The notes under the pieces are model-generated. The model was given only the letters and a program-made list of their open reading frames with translations. It was not told the DNA's origin and made no database searches. Positions 9,018 to 24,000 of a stretch of 64,000 bases of DNA are shown here, piece by piece. Where the stretch lies: positions 13,648,001 to 13,712,000 of the forward strand of contig NC_058190.1 of NCBI RefSeq assembly GCF_907165205.1, read 5' to 3'. The DNA comes from Coccinella septempunctata (taxonomy: Eukaryota > Arthropoda > Insecta > Coleoptera > Coccinellidae). The position numbers and the translations under genes are program-made. Numbering within the stretch: the stretch's first letter is position 1; each line of letters begins with the position of its first letter.

Positions 9018-12000
9018 CTAGAAAAAATTTTAACATGAATGAATCAATTCGAAGTTCCCTAACTCTGGTGAGTAATAAGTAAGTAAGTAATCATGATACT
9101 GCTCAAACAAAATATATGGGTACTGCCCAGAATTTTAAGCGTACTTGTAACAATTCGGGGTGGTCTTTTGAAAACGAAACAGACGAGATAACAGGTGGAA
9201 TTACCTTATTTCGAAAAAATGCTCCAGCACGTCTATTTTTGACCAACTTCTAAGATAAAATTTGAAACCGTATCGCTTCAACCCTTATTATAGATACAAC
9301 CTCAATCCCTAAATTTCGAATAGGACAGATAGGCTATGTAATACCCCATTTGGAAAGCTTGACTTCTGCACGTAGAATTTTTTGTCATTTAATCTATTCG
9401 CTTTCGAAATATTCACACCGTTTTTTTCCCCTTCAAGTATGTTGTTTAGATCAATCGAATTTTTAATCATTTACTCTGTAATTTTGATTACAAATCTGCT
9501 GTACGATTTTCGAACAATAAAAAAATTATTTCAGTTTTTTCTGCCAATGAATAAACTATTTTTACCTTGATTGTTAGTAAGAAACAAACGTTAACCCTCT
9601 AATACCTAAGTCCGCCTTGAGACTGGTTGCATATAAGTGGATAAAAAATTATTCTGCCCATGTCCGCCTTCAGTATAGGTTCATTTTGTGAGTATACATG
9701 TAAATCAGTTAACTATTTGCGAAAAAAAGATGTAGATTATATAAGCTAATTTGAAACTATACGGAAATAATTTTAAAAAGGAAAAAAAAACTTGGGCATT
9801 AGAGGGTTAATTTTTCCATAACTGGTGAATGGCAGTTAACGATTATTATCGAAACCATATAATAAATTTCTGAAAAGTTGATTGATTCACACAATATAAA
9901 TCGGACTGGCGGAAATCTACACTTTCAGTATACCATGGAGTACGTGTCGACATCGATGGTGAGTAGTCATGTTTGTTTCAGCTGGTCAGTATCACATAAC
10001 TCAACCGAACGATGCCGACTGAATGAAGCAGAGGACCTGTTGTTGGAAGCTAATGGCGGCATCGAAGTAATAAATAAATCAATGCGACATCTGGCGTTGC
10101 ACGACCTAACCTTTCTCATACATGGCTACTCAAAAGTAGCGAGCGATCCTCGCTTAAACCGGACGTTTTTCTGTAATCTGGATTGTGTGTGCTTATATAT
10201 GCAAAATTTTCTTTGTGTACTTAATTCTTCTATTTTTTTCATTGTATCTGTGAATTTTACGTTCATAGACATTTTGAAATGTTGACGTTTTCTATAACAT
10301 TTGTAATATGTGGTCAAATGAAAATAAAGTTATCTATCTATTTTAAAAATTGAGCGAAGCCTCCCTCCGACCTTTCTCTTGTCGACGTTCCTGACCAGCT
10401 ACGGATGGCCATGTATAGTACCTCAATACGGCGGTGCGCTAATTGACCGAAGAAGCAGCCCTACTCTCAGTGTACTCTGTTGTAGTAACTTCTCATTGTT
10501 CTCATTTAGATTATCGTAACCTCTTTAACTGTTCACCTCATCAAAGTTATATTCTTTCGAGTCTTCTCAGTCAATTTTGGAGTTAATTTGTTCAATCCAA
10601 AAGGTAACGTAATCATTGTCTCCTCAAAATTATTAATTTAACCATTTTTATGTTTTTTTCATTCTGATGAAATGTGCAAGATAATTTTTCGAGACAACTC
10701 TGATGTTCACTTCCTACGTACATATGACTAATTACTGTTGTCGAGTTTTAGATGAATGAATCCTCATGTTCATAAGTAGTTTTCTTTCAGAACAAGATGA
10801 ACTTCTCAAATATGGTTCAACGATCAGTGGTAAGCTATAATACTGGTTGACAGTCTCTCGTCTTGGTTCCACCCTGGAAGGTCTGCTCTGGTTATCGTGC
10901 ACACTCAATTCTTACCTATGATCTACTCATTATACTTTATACTTTCATTGATACATTCCTATATTCATTCATCGTGCTCGATATACATGTTAGTTTTCAG
11001 CCTTTTGATCTTCTCGAAACCAACGATTAGTGGTTTCCCTCATTAGTACTCACGATTTGTACTTCTCATAATTTATCAATTGTAGGTACCTTCTATCTTT
11101 CTGATGGACGTTCAAATCTCTTGACTTATAAGCTGTCCGTCTCTGTAAATGTTGTATTCATTGATTTTTGCACTCTTCAAGACGTTATGTATATTAATTA
11201 TAATATTTTTGCTCTTCTCAGATTAATTATTCTGGCTCTTCCCATTTAATTATAGTCAGATAGAAGAAATAACCCCTCCGCTCGTTGCGCAGACAAACGC
11301 TCATTACGAAAAATAATGCTTTTCCCAACTGGTTGCACAAATAACTACATTTTCACGTTCATTTGGTTCAATTGGTTCTGTATCACATGAAAATGATCAT
11401 TCTGCATTAGTTAAAAACTATCATGTTTGATAAAAGTGGGAATATATTGAATTTACTGAAGAATTGATTTCGAAAGAATCAATTAGGTACATATTTAGTT
11501 TTTCTCATTTTGAATAATATTTTTTTCATAGAAAAAAAATTTTTTTTTTCTGCAAGCGTGCGCGTTCAACCTTTTTCCCACACGCATTTCAAGTTGCAAA
11601 GAGTCACTTTCTCAAAGGGTGCGGGAAAAACGCCTGCTATTTTAATTTTGGATTAGCAGGGGTTTTTTCCGCACGCAAATATTATAGAGTAAATTAAATT
11701 CTATCATTTCTCTATGCACAGAACGTCAACGATGAAAAACCCATAGTAACGACATGCAGAATTACGTATGTCATTATATATGAATTAATAAAATGAGATA
11801 TGATCTGTTTCGTGAAATGGATATATTTATATATTTCAAGCGCTTGTAGAAAAAATATTGTTCCTAACTCTTGCGGAAAGTGTCTTGCCCGCACTCAACT
11901 GCTTACCCGAACTCTGCTTCGCATCGTTCGGGCAACGGCAGTTTCGTGCGGGCAAGTATCACTTTCCGCACTTGATAGGAAAATAACTATTCTGTCATTG

Positions 12001-15000
12001 CACCTGGTTTGTCAGGAGTGGTGATCTCGCTATTTTGCCTTTTATGGGAATTCTATTAAAAACCAGAATAGTTTCCCTTTTGTGTCTGTGTTTTCCTGGA
12101 AAACGACGAAGGTATCTCCACAGCGATACATAGTGCGTGGCATTAATCGAAAGAAGGGAAATTATTTTGTTCAATATCATCGAATGTTCCAAAGTTCCAA
12201 TGATAATGACTGGGCCTGGTTTTTTTTGCCTTTTGTACTTACCATACGATTGATGGATGCTTATGTTCAAAAGCTGCAGAAAGTACTTCGAAGATCCATG
12301 AAATCCCCATTACAAAGAACATTTTGAAACACAACGACAACCTGAAAAATTAAGAAATGGTTCTCAAATATGTGGTGTTGCGCCGAAAATTCAACGGGTT
12401 AGATAGATATGAAGATATCATGAGTCTTTCAACAAAAAATTTTGATAATATCGAGGAAGCATTGGTTGCAATATGTGCGTTGAAAGAAACCTCCGTCAAA
12501 GCCATAACATTACCAACTTACTACATGTATTGCAGGTATATCAAGTTTGGGCAGAAAAGTGCCATTTATGATTCACCAGATTCAATCGAATTGTTGATAG
12601 TATACAAATTACATTACGTAGGTACTGATATGGTCCAGTTTCCTTTGAAATTTGATAGAAGTAATTTTTTACATAATCTAATCAAACATATATTCTTATA
12701 TGAATGTTATTAGTATTCATTCAGTTATAGGCATACTAGATCAAAAAGGTTTCTCAGCTGGAAAAATTGTTTTTGTTTAGTTAAGTTTCAAAGATTATTA
12801 TTGAATTGCATATAGAAAAATCTATGTGTGTGTATATATCAAAAATTGATAGTTACTTAGGCCGGTCACTCACGTACAGTTTTATCATTCAATTTGTTCC
12901 TTTAATTCGAGCAGGTCCGACGATTTGCCCGTTCTCGGTTTACTTTTGGCAATTTTATACCAAGAAGAATAAAAAGACAAAGCGTGGTGCAAGAAGTGTC
13001 TGCAAAAAGGAAATTTATCTTCGCACATAAACTTGTTAAAACAGTTAGGGGAGGGACCATTAGATTTTCTCAATTATTTGCGCATGACTCAACCAGTACG
13101 GTATACCAAAATTACTAGAGTTGGTTTCTCCTTTGATTGTGAAAAAAGATACACACATATGAAAAATTTCACATTTCTCAGTAAACTGTAGATACAGGGT
13201 GGGCAAAATTCGATGGGATTGAATGGCAGCTCTGTATCCGTAAGAGCTAGGGAAAAATGGATGGCACGTTTCCGACCTCGATTTGCCAAAACCGCATCCC
13301 TGCATCTTCTTTTGTTTTCAAGTTATAGGTGAAAACTCATTTTTCGGCTCTTCCTATGGGTGCCTCTATTTCGTAATGTTTCAGTGATATCGAAAAACAA
13401 ACGTTACATTCTATAGATACTTTTTTATGTAGAATGCCATTGGCGTAGTCAAAGATTTTTTGCAGTCCGCCACTTCGGATATATATCTAGTGATAACTTT
13501 AATTTTTTCAAATATTAACCTTTTATTATTTTTACAAATTCCAGTTCCATATTATTTTCTGATTCAGAATATAATATATAATTTACGTCTCCAATTGTTC
13601 TTCCAATGAAAAAAACTCCAAAACTTGTGTGGACAAGTTTGCAAATCATTTTCATTGAAAAGTTGATAATGAACTTTATGCTTCTATATTGTGTTCAGAT
13701 ATTAATATTCTTAAAACTTCGTAGATTTCAAAGAATAATAAATCTCATATTATTACTAATATGAGAGACTTTGAAGATCACTTTCATTCCGGATTATATT
13801 TAAAAAAGGACGAAAAATTTTCCAGTATGGAATGCATTACTTACAGAAAATTTTGTAAACCTGAATTCAAATGAATAAATATGTTCCTAAACCTTTTCAA
13901 CTAAGTAGTCGGTATTCTCAATACTAGTACTACAGCCTTTTCAAATACTTTCACAAATAAAGACGGCTGTGTTAGTACTAGTTTAGGTAAATATGAAGTA
14001 GTCATGGAAATTCTCGTAATTTTTTCCTTTTCCGAAAATCCGGACAAAAAATGACCTTCGAAGTCTCTCATAACCTGACACATCAGAGCAGCATAAAGTT
14101 CAATATCAAATTATCAATGAGAATAACCTGCCAACTTGACCGAACTTTTTTTTGAGTCGTTTCTATTGGAAAAACAATTAGATTCACGTCGTATATTATA
14201 CAGGGTGTTCCTAAATTGAACGTACAAACGAAAAGGGGAGATTCCTTAAGTAAGTTTAAGGAAAAAAAGATACGACAAACTACAAGAGAGCGAACAGTTT
14301 AGTATAAGAACAAAGCTTCTTTTCACATTTTTTCAAATTAACAGTTGCTCACCAAAAAAAAATTTCTGCAGAAGAACAGGTGGCAGTGTTCCAGAAAAAA
14401 TATCACCCTGTAGATCTTCTATCGAAATTGCCATGTCACGTGGTGAGAACTCTAAAATGTAATATATATGCCAAATTTCAGTTGAATATCTTGTGAAGTG
14501 TAGATAGTATGAGAAAAAAAAACTTGAAAAAAATTCAAACTTCAACACTCTGTATCTCGAAAACGAAACGTTTGCGACCCCACGTTTATGGGACTTTTTT
14601 TTCTTAAACTCACTTAAGAAATCTTCCCTTTTCGTTTGTACGTTCAATTTAGGAACACCCTGTATATTCCGAAACGTACAGTTTCAACTGTCAGTTTTAA
14701 TTGTACAGTTAAAACTGTCAGTAGAAACTGACAAAACCAAAGTAAAGGAAGTGTACATGGACAAAGTGCTATAACAAACAAGACAGTGAGTAAAACTGAA
14801 AAGGACCATATTTATTAGAATAGGCCAGTTAAGTCTCTCTGAGAGTATCGGGAAATTCTGAATTGATATTGACAATTAGAGTTTTTATGTTTTTGATTAT
14901 TTTCTTTTACTAAATTTATATTTAAACTAAGATAAGGAATCATTGAAATATAGTAAACGGACTCTTATAGTACCTACCTATATATCTGCGGGTAAACCTA

Positions 15001-18000
15001 ATTTTTATTAGGCAAAAATACATCGAGAAGGGAAATCTTTCGTTTTTTAGTCAAAATCTTTTAAAATTTTTAATTCTCCACATTTTTCGCAGACTTGGCA
15101 ACCTATGATAAATGAAAAGACTTGAAGATATCCTCACCTGTATCTTATTATTTTTATCCTCTTTCCATCGTATTGTTGAATTTCCTTCCACAATGCATAT
15201 ATTGTTAAGAAGAAGAATATAATATTGAGGGATAGCAATAGAGAAATCGGTACATACATGTAGACGAAAGAAGCTTCTAGAGCTGAAATACAAGAAATAT
15301 GATCGATTATAATTGGTAAACATTTTGGATACAAACAATTCAAAAACATTCATTTAATCCCAATGAATAATAAAGAAAAATTTTATTTAAAAGTTTAAAA
15401 ATTTTCAGTTAAACCATGACTATATACTATTATATATTGCAAAGCCCACTGTGATGTTGAAATCATTTATAAACACCTTTACTTTGGTTGTTTCGATTAT
15501 TGAGGTAATAATAATTTTCGAAAAAGTACCTAATATATTTGTTTTCAGAAAATATTTGTCTTCTTGATGCTCCTCGTATTACAGACAAGAACTTAAATGC
15601 TGTTATTATGCTTTGGAAAAACATAGGGGGCGCCAGGCGCCGAAAATTCCCTTGACCAGGGCGCCTTCAGTGATACTAAGGCCGGCCCTGTACACAGGTA
15701 CAATCAGAATTAACTTTCGCATAAAGAATAAGTATATTCGATAAAATTCGGATGAACTGATTTCTTTGGACATCATTAATTAATTATTATAATCTATTAA
15801 TTTCCCACAACCCATAAGTAAAAGGAAAAACTTACTTCCGAACCAGCATATCGATTCTTCAGCCATTCTTGGGTGGGTGTATATATATAAGTTTGAAACT
15901 TGGGAAAAACAGACTACAATCAGTAATATAAGGGGACAGCCACAACTATAAAAGTGATAAATTGATTTCCAATGATTTATATTCGCGAATATCCTCGGTT
16001 GACTGAAAAAAACAATTAGTTTATAATTAATGGTTACACAAGTATTCTTAGGCCCAGTTGTTCAGTTCGGGATTAAAGTTGATCCTCGATTTCTAGATTA
16101 ATTTCGACATTTCAGTTCAGTTCTGTCAGGTTAATCTAGGATCATCTTAAATCTCGGCTTAATCCTGAACTAAACAACCGGGCCTCAATAAAATAATCAT
16201 GCACAAGTTCATTTCGATTAGTGATGCCCACATCGAGATAGAATAGAGAGGAGACGCTATGACATTCAATAGTGCTAAAAAAAAACGGTACCACTAGGCG
16301 TGGCTAAGTCTGGGACCAATATGGCGGATAACACAGGGTCGGATTAAGTAAACTTTCAATGAGATGTATAGGTATTTTCTTGAAAGTGAGCAGCCAAACA
16401 AAGTTTTTGAGAAATCTTAATCAAATTTGACAATATTTACTAGTATTATACCCAGATGAACAAGAGGGAAATAATAAAGATTTGTGAAAATAAATGATTT
16501 ATTGGCCTTTAAACAAAATAATTTTATTATTATAATGCCTCATACTAATTTTTTCATTTCGCTTTTCTTTCATTAAATATGTCATTCTCACATTAATATA
16601 TTTATAAACAACACTTTTAATTGATAAATATCTGTGACTATCAAGTACAGATTGGTTTAAACTATGTACAAGTAAATCTAAGAATACATTTGTGTTGGTG
16701 AATTCTCTCAGTATTCTGTTTGTTGAAACATCGAGTGAGATGTTCAAACCAGCAGAGGAAACATAATTTTTCAATTCCTTCTCCGTCTGCATGCAAATCC
16801 AAATAACATCTTTAGATGGATATTGCAGACCTTTTTTATTTTTTAGATCAATGAAGGAATACAAAAATGAATCTTTTTCATCACTAATTAGTGATTGAAA
16901 ACATTGTTCACAAACTATTGTTTTTTTCAAATAATACACAACATATCCTGCCATGTAAGTTATGATATATTTAGCGTATGGTGACGTTAAATCTGGTAAA
17001 TATTCATGATCATTTTCATTGCCTTCAGTCTGAAACGTATTTACATCAGCACCATACACCAAATATTCACTTGATGTTATGTTGATTTGATGAACAGGAT
17101 TGCATTTTAAAATAGTAAGTTCTTCAAGAGGTATACAATTTCCTCTGAAGCTGTCACGTACTTCCACATGCACTAGTAATTTTTTATATGCAGACTGAAA
17201 TTGCCTGGCAGTAGGATTATTATTATGCCCTCCATGGGAGCGGATTGAGCAAAAAAACAATTCTAAACTATCTTGTGACACCTTATACATAGGTAAAAAT
17301 TTGAGTCTTTCATCCTTGCTGATCAAATGATTGTACAAAAATTTAGTACTTTGTATACATATTTTTAGTCCTAAAAATCCAGTGTGTCGATTACTCTCTA
17401 ACATCAATGGACCATTTGCACATGTTTTCAGCCCACTAATATATGCATCTGCCCTGTCCAAAAAACTCGAAATTTTGGAAAAATTATTTTTCGAAAGTGG
17501 TTTTTTGAAGTTACATTGTAGAAGATTTCTTGAATTTAAAATATCAAATAAATTATTCATGACTTCTATGAATTCAATAGTGGCACTTGCATCCTTGAAA
17601 GTTTCCAAGAATAATACCTCTCTACAAAACTTCATAGCAGTTGCTACACTTTCACTGAAAACTTGAGTAGCAAGTCGAACCTTCATTTTCTGCTTGAAGA
17701 AGTTGATATGTCCTGCCCTCAATTTATTAGCCAGATGAAATGACTCCTCTTGTTGTAACTCATGTAGCTGCTTGAAATACCTCCATTCAATCAGTTCATT
17801 TTGACCATTCACTAATGATAATTTTTCTCCCAGTGTGTTACGTACTAACTTTATCATATGTGAAGGATCTAAAAACACAACCACCTCTTGGTCACATGAA
17901 GGGTGTTTGAAATTTGTTTTCAAACAATTATATTTTAATTTCGAACCCAATCGATTTGCCATTGTTATATTAGCTGGAGCACCATCAAATGTCAGACTCA

Positions 18001-21000
18001 CAACATTTACTCCCACTTCAAAACACTTTTTTAGGCATTCAAGAACTAAACCTTTTTTTTGTTCCGAATTTATACCTGCTATTAAAAAATATCCAACTGG
18101 TATTTTCCAATTGGCATTTATAGCATTCAGCAAAAAAACTAAGGATTCCTTAGCTAGAATATTTTCTTGTGAACCCGTTCCCATGTCCACGTATCCGAAA
18201 GCTTTACCTTGGCTAGCTACCCATTCTTCATGTTGACGAATTGCCATTTCATCAATTATGAGTGAGCATATAATGTTACCTGAAGTACTGGCTTTCATAC
18301 GTAAAGCATCAAACGCTTCTTTTGTAAAACCAGGTAAACCATTTATGCTCTGATACCATCGAGAAATGGTTCGGGTGTGAGGTAGACATGTATTGAAAGT
18401 TTTTCTCACATACTTGTAAGCAGCAGAGGAATAATAATGAAGTGTTAAGGCAAACACCTTCAGTTCCTCTGAATATTGTTTTGGTAAGGCTTTGTTGCCA
18501 CTCTTCTTATACTGTCGGAGATAAAACTCCTGAGGGCCTCCTAATCTTGAAATTACTTCCAAGTTTTCTTCGTCCATGAATTTTTTTTTCTGCAAACCCC
18601 TTATTATTGCCGACATACTTGATATTTTTTTTTCCTTTCGTGCAATTTTTCTTCTCAATAAATTAAGTTTTTGTTTTCTTCTTTCACTAATTCTTTCAGA
18701 TCGTTGGAGTTTTGCGAGTAGTTTTCTCTTCCTGGGAGAATTCTCTATAAGAGAGCTCATTTTTTTTGAAGTTCTTGGTGAATCGTCAGATTTTTGTTTA
18801 CTAGTTTCAATAGTTGGTAGAGCAGATGTGTTTACTACTGCGTCAATAATCTCCGTTGGGGGTGAAATCACAATATTAGAAAGAATTCTTATTTTTGCTG
18901 GTCGAACTGCTTCATCCTATAATGGAAAGAAATTTAAGTATATTCCTATACAAAAGCTAGTATATATAAGTGAAATAGTAGTAATAGCCTTTACAAAAAA
19001 AGGTAGAATTCCTCATTTTCCTTACTTTCAGGCTTCAGGAAAAATTAAAATTTCACAACAACAAATTACTTCCTCAAAATCAATCATCATATAAACGTGT
19101 AGGTATTTTTCATACCTACCTCATATATTGTGGGAACCGCATTTCGTTGCAAACGAACTAAGCTTTGTGATGTCCGATCAAAACATTCTGCTGTGAAATG
19201 TTTGGAACAAAGCACCGCATAATTCGAAGGCTGCCAGGTTCCTCTGTCAACAAATTTCACCCAAGATATACGTCTTGCCGGGTCTTTAGGAAATCTGTTA
19301 AAATAAATTTAATCGAATATCAAATAAACAGTTTTAATTCATACGATAATAATATACATTACTATCAGATTATCAAGATAGAAATGAAAGAATTACGAAT
19401 ACGGATCTGTTTATTACTCATTCTCACCTATGAAATATTATTCCTGCGATTTTCTTTTTATCAACCTCGTCTCTGCTGGAACAACTGCGTAGAGCACATG
19501 ACACCATTTTATTGTCCAATATAAATCAGAAACTAGAACGCAATTTTGAAGATTTTAACAAAATTGAACTCTTAAAAACGCAAAACTGACAGAAAATTCA
19601 TGAATGTCAAAGTCTCGTACCAATATGGCGGATCTGATACCATTTAAGTGAATTAATGACTTCTCTCTATTATTCTATCTCGATGGATGCCCACGAGACG
19701 AGACTTTACTGTAGTCTCGTCTCGTTCCGCCTATAAGATCTCGTCTCATAGGCTCCGAGTCTGGTCTCGTCTCGAGTCTCGTTCGAGAGTCTCGTAAAAG
19801 CCTCGTGGTCTCGTCGTTGATAACATTTTTTTTTAAAGCGGAATATTTAAATCTAATGATTATATCGCATATTCTAGTTTATCTACCGAGTAATTATTTC
19901 CAATTATTTGCCTTTGGAAGTATAATTATAATATTATATGAAATTTATTTATTGGTTGTTGTACTTGTTTCAAGACCTATACAAGTAAATGAAGCAAAAA
20001 CTTCCGTCTATCGTTCAGTATCAGAAATCAAATATCTAATTATACTTCTTTTAAATCTGGTGAATGAATCGAGTGCTTCCCGGAGCAGATTTTCGGCCTC
20101 ATTCGACATATTCTGAAGTTGAAGTCTTTTATATCTTTTCACACATTGAATTTTAAACCGGTGTGAAAACAGCCGAATGAGATAGCAGAATTTGACCTTG
20201 AATTCGTCGTACGCCAAAATTGTCTTCCAAAATATCTAACTCGATCCGTAGAGTGTCCACAAATTCCAGGCTGGCATTTTACAATCTGAAGAGTGTCAGA
20301 TCTCTCTTTTCCAAGTTGAAAGACAGAACTGGGACTCTTGATCGTTCTAATGTGGTGTACAAGATTCCCTGCTCAGGTTGTAATAGATGCTATATAGGAC
20401 AGACGAAACAATTGCTCTCAAGTAGGGTCAGGTAACATAAAAATGATTGCCATGAGAAGTTCAGAGATAAAGAAGGTAAAACAGCACTGGCTTTGCACTC
20501 TTTCAGTACAGGACATCAATTCGACTTCCAGCAGATTTCAGTTTTGGATGGGGAGAAAAACTAAATGAAAAGAAATTTAAGCGAGATGATACATATTAAT
20601 TTGCACGATACCGTCAATCATAGGAGTGATACTCAGGGATTACACCAATCTTATAATAATTTGATTTCCTTGTTCAGACAATTCAAGTGCCGTTAAGATG
20701 AACTACTGTTTAGTAGTTGTTTTGATTGATCGTTTGTGCGTCAGATGCGTGACATTGTATCTACCGTCATCCGTGTGTTATTGTTTTCTTGCGCTGTGTT
20801 ATCTATGGAGAGTAGAGAGAAGGAGAACGATCGCTGCTTTGAGACCACAGATTTTTTGTCCCCTAAAATATGTACCAATATGGTAGTTCATGCTTTTGCC
20901 AACAGGCGCGCTGGCCATCACGAGAGTGCGAAATTTTGATTTACACGAATCAAATTGTAGTTGGCTCGTTGGCTGAGTGAACTGTTTCCCTGGTGACAGA

Positions 21001-24000
21001 TGATAGGAATATTATTATTTTCGATTTTTAATAAGAGAACAACATATGACCATGGTGAAATGTTGAAGCGTGCGCTAGTATAAGAGTGTTTTGGCATCGG
21101 AAAGAAAAGGAGAAGAGATAAAATTTCCGAGAGCATTTTTGAGAGAAAATTGAAAAAAACCTTATCTCAAGAATCGACTCCGAATCAATTTGTGTGTCAA
21201 GTGCACTTTTGCGATGAAGATATCAAAAAGATGATGGATTCATTATAAACGAAATCGAAATTGTCATCCCTCGTGAGAAGTTGACTCTTCTGAATAAGAA
21301 TATCTAACCAATAAAACTACATGGTTCAGAAGAGAATATTCTTGAAGAATTTTGTTGGCATAACATAATATATGGTTTATATCGGTTCTCAGCTGAGTAT
21401 TGGCAACAGAATCTACTCCAATACCTGAGTGATAAATCTGAGACTGTTACCTTTTGTTGTCTTGATGTGTACTACGCCTTACTTCGGATTTATATAATTT
21501 TGACGATTACGGTAAACCAACTAACATAGCTGCTTTCAATAAACAATGATAAACAAAAGTAGGTACAATTCTTTTGTTCAGTGATTTCTTTTGAATTTCA
21601 TTGATTTCGACTTGCATTTTATTGCATATAATTCAGAGAACTCATATTTAATATAGATTTGAAGAAAGGTATTTGAAAAATCATCAGAAAAACCACGATG
21701 ACACATAACCTAAAATAAAATGAAGGCTGTTCATTTCAAATCATTGAACTAGTTCAATGTTTCAAATTGACGCTTGAATCCCCACCCCTTATCGACACCC
21801 GCTTTAATCGCAGCGACACCTATCCTACGTTTCCTGTTTTCGGGGACACATTTTTAGTACGTCGATAGTTCTCCTTCTCTCTACTCTCCATAGTGTTATC
21901 CTAGATGCTATGTATCAGAGTTCTTAGGATTGTTTTATTCATTGACTGTTGTTTTGAGTAAAGGTAGTTCACTTCTACTTCCTGCATATACTATGATTTT
22001 TATATATATTTTAAACAACTAACAAAACTAGGTAAGATGCAGCTTTAATAATTTGTTTGTGTTCTCGTTTCTATTATTCCTGTCTCAATTTTTAGTCTCG
22101 AGAAAGTCGAAATATATCGACGAAACGTCGACTTTGTTTTAAAAAAGTTGTTATTATTCAGTCCTAAACCCGTGAATATCCCCTGAACATTTTTATTTGA
22201 CATTTCTCCAATAATAACTTTTTCCATTAATACTATCACTTTCCCATCTAGTAACTAGATAACTCATATATTACAACACACACGTCGCTCTCTATGTTTT
22301 TTTTTCATATTGCTGATAGATGCGACATTAGGATGTAAGGTTTGAAAAGATGAGGGGAGGGGATCCGAACCAGCTCATCTCGTTCTGAAATTCAATTTGA
22401 AAACACAGAAATTTATAAGTATTCAACAATATTGTTTGAAAAAACTTCTAATGACGAAAACCGCAATTACTACATACGCAGGAGCATTTCTTTCTCTAAC
22501 AATTTTCGATTATTATTCTCTCAGATACTGGGAGAGAAAACCCACAGAAAGTTTCAGCTTTCAAATTATATTCTTCAACAAAAGTACTTTTATGTTCATC
22601 TTAATTTTTTTTTGTGTGAATATATGATCTTGAGTACTTCTTCCTCTAATGAACCCGCTTTGTGCCTCGTCTAGGGATTTCTCTTCATGTGCTCTCAGTG
22701 GCTGTTCGAGTATCGATTCATACACCTTCAACGCAGTATTCATTAATGTTATCCCTCTGTAATTACTACATTCTTTTTTATCTCCGCTCTTATAGATAGG
22801 AACAATCAAAGCCCTCCTCCAGTCCTCCGGTATTTCTTTCTCGTTCCACGCTTTCTGACAGATCACTCTGAAAATTTCTCTACCGATATTCCCCATATTT
22901 TTCATCATCTCTGGTGCTATCAGATCATATCCAGCTGATTTTCCACTTTTCAACTTATTTAGCGCTTCGTTAATTTCCTCTATACTTATATAAGTATATA
23001 TTATATATTGATAATTGAGAAAATAAGGAAAAACAAAAGGACTGCCTATTTTGTGTTTATAGATTTGGTCAAGGCTTTCGATAAGGTCAGAAGAAAGAAG
23101 CTGTGGGAAATACTAAAGAAGCGTGGTGTTGACTCGGGAATGTTGCAGTCGATCCAGAGTATTTACAAGAGAAATGTTAACTTTGTCATAAGGCAAAACA
23201 TGAGATCAGCAGAATTTGAAACAAGGGATGGACTGAGGCAGGGGGGAACACTCAGCCCTCTGCTGTTTATAATATTCTTGGATGAAATTATAAAAGAATG
23301 CAAGGAAAATATGTCTAAATTGTTTGTAGGACACTGGAGGATGGAGAGGATAGAGATATCAGAATGTGCGTTTGCAGATGATGTGGTGCTGATGTCGGGA
23401 AGTAAGAGGGGAATACAGAAAAATGTGGATATCTGGTATGAAACATTGAAAAAGTATGGTATGGAAATCAATAGAAAGAAGACAAAAATACTAAGAGTTT
23501 CAGAGGAGGAGGATGAAGTGAGGGTGGAAATAGAGGGAGAGGTGATACAGCAGGTAGAACAGTTCATCTACTTGGGGGTCAGTATCGATAGGAGGGGAAA
23601 TCAGGAAGGAGAGTTGAATGATAGAATAGAAAAGACCAGCAAACTTTACCACGCCATGAATAAGAACTTCATCAGGAAGAGAGAAATAGCCGAGAAAAAT
23701 AAGATGATGGTGTACAAGACAGTTATTAGACCAGTGCTAACATATGGATGCGAAACCTGGACAACAACCCTGAGAGAGAAGAGTCGATTGCAGGCTATGG
23801 AGATGAAAATTTTGAGAGGAATAAAGGGGGTGACCAGGAGAGACAGGTGGAGGAATGAAGAAGTCAGAAGTCAGTTGAGGGTGGAATCACTGAATGATTA
23901 TATCGGGGAGAGACAGTTGGGTTGGTGGGGACATTTACAACGGATGGGAATAAATAGACAAGTAAGACGCATTTGGGAGGCAAGGCAAAAGTGGAGACGA

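Noticed and set aside
9205..9300. Possible TM6 exon ending at a GTAATT donor on the minus strand
   Set aside because: The encoded segment (KLVKNRRAGAFFRNK) is basic and not membrane-spanning.
9878..10285. 135-aa plus-strand frame ending at a TATCTATCTA-type tail, possible LINE 3' end
   Set aside because: One stretch (LNEAEDLLLEANGGIEVIN) looks protein-like, but no RT or other named motif is present, so no family can be supported.
13580..13690. Possible TM6 exon (KMICKLVHTSFGVFFIGRTI) on the minus strand
   Set aside because: Only moderately hydrophobic, lacks the Trp and acidic residues expected in Mth TM6, and no acceptor in the required phase.
17331..18236. Plus-strand open frames inside the P-type transposase
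   Set aside because: Antisense shadows of the long transposase exon.
19690..19815. GAGAC/GTCTC repeats as a CRISPR-like array
   Set aside because: No regular spacer length, nuclear eukaryotic context, and a hairpin arrangement instead.
20736..20939. Short plus-strand frames across the left end of the 20804 element
   Set aside because: They cross the TSD and TIR of a transposon and match no protein.
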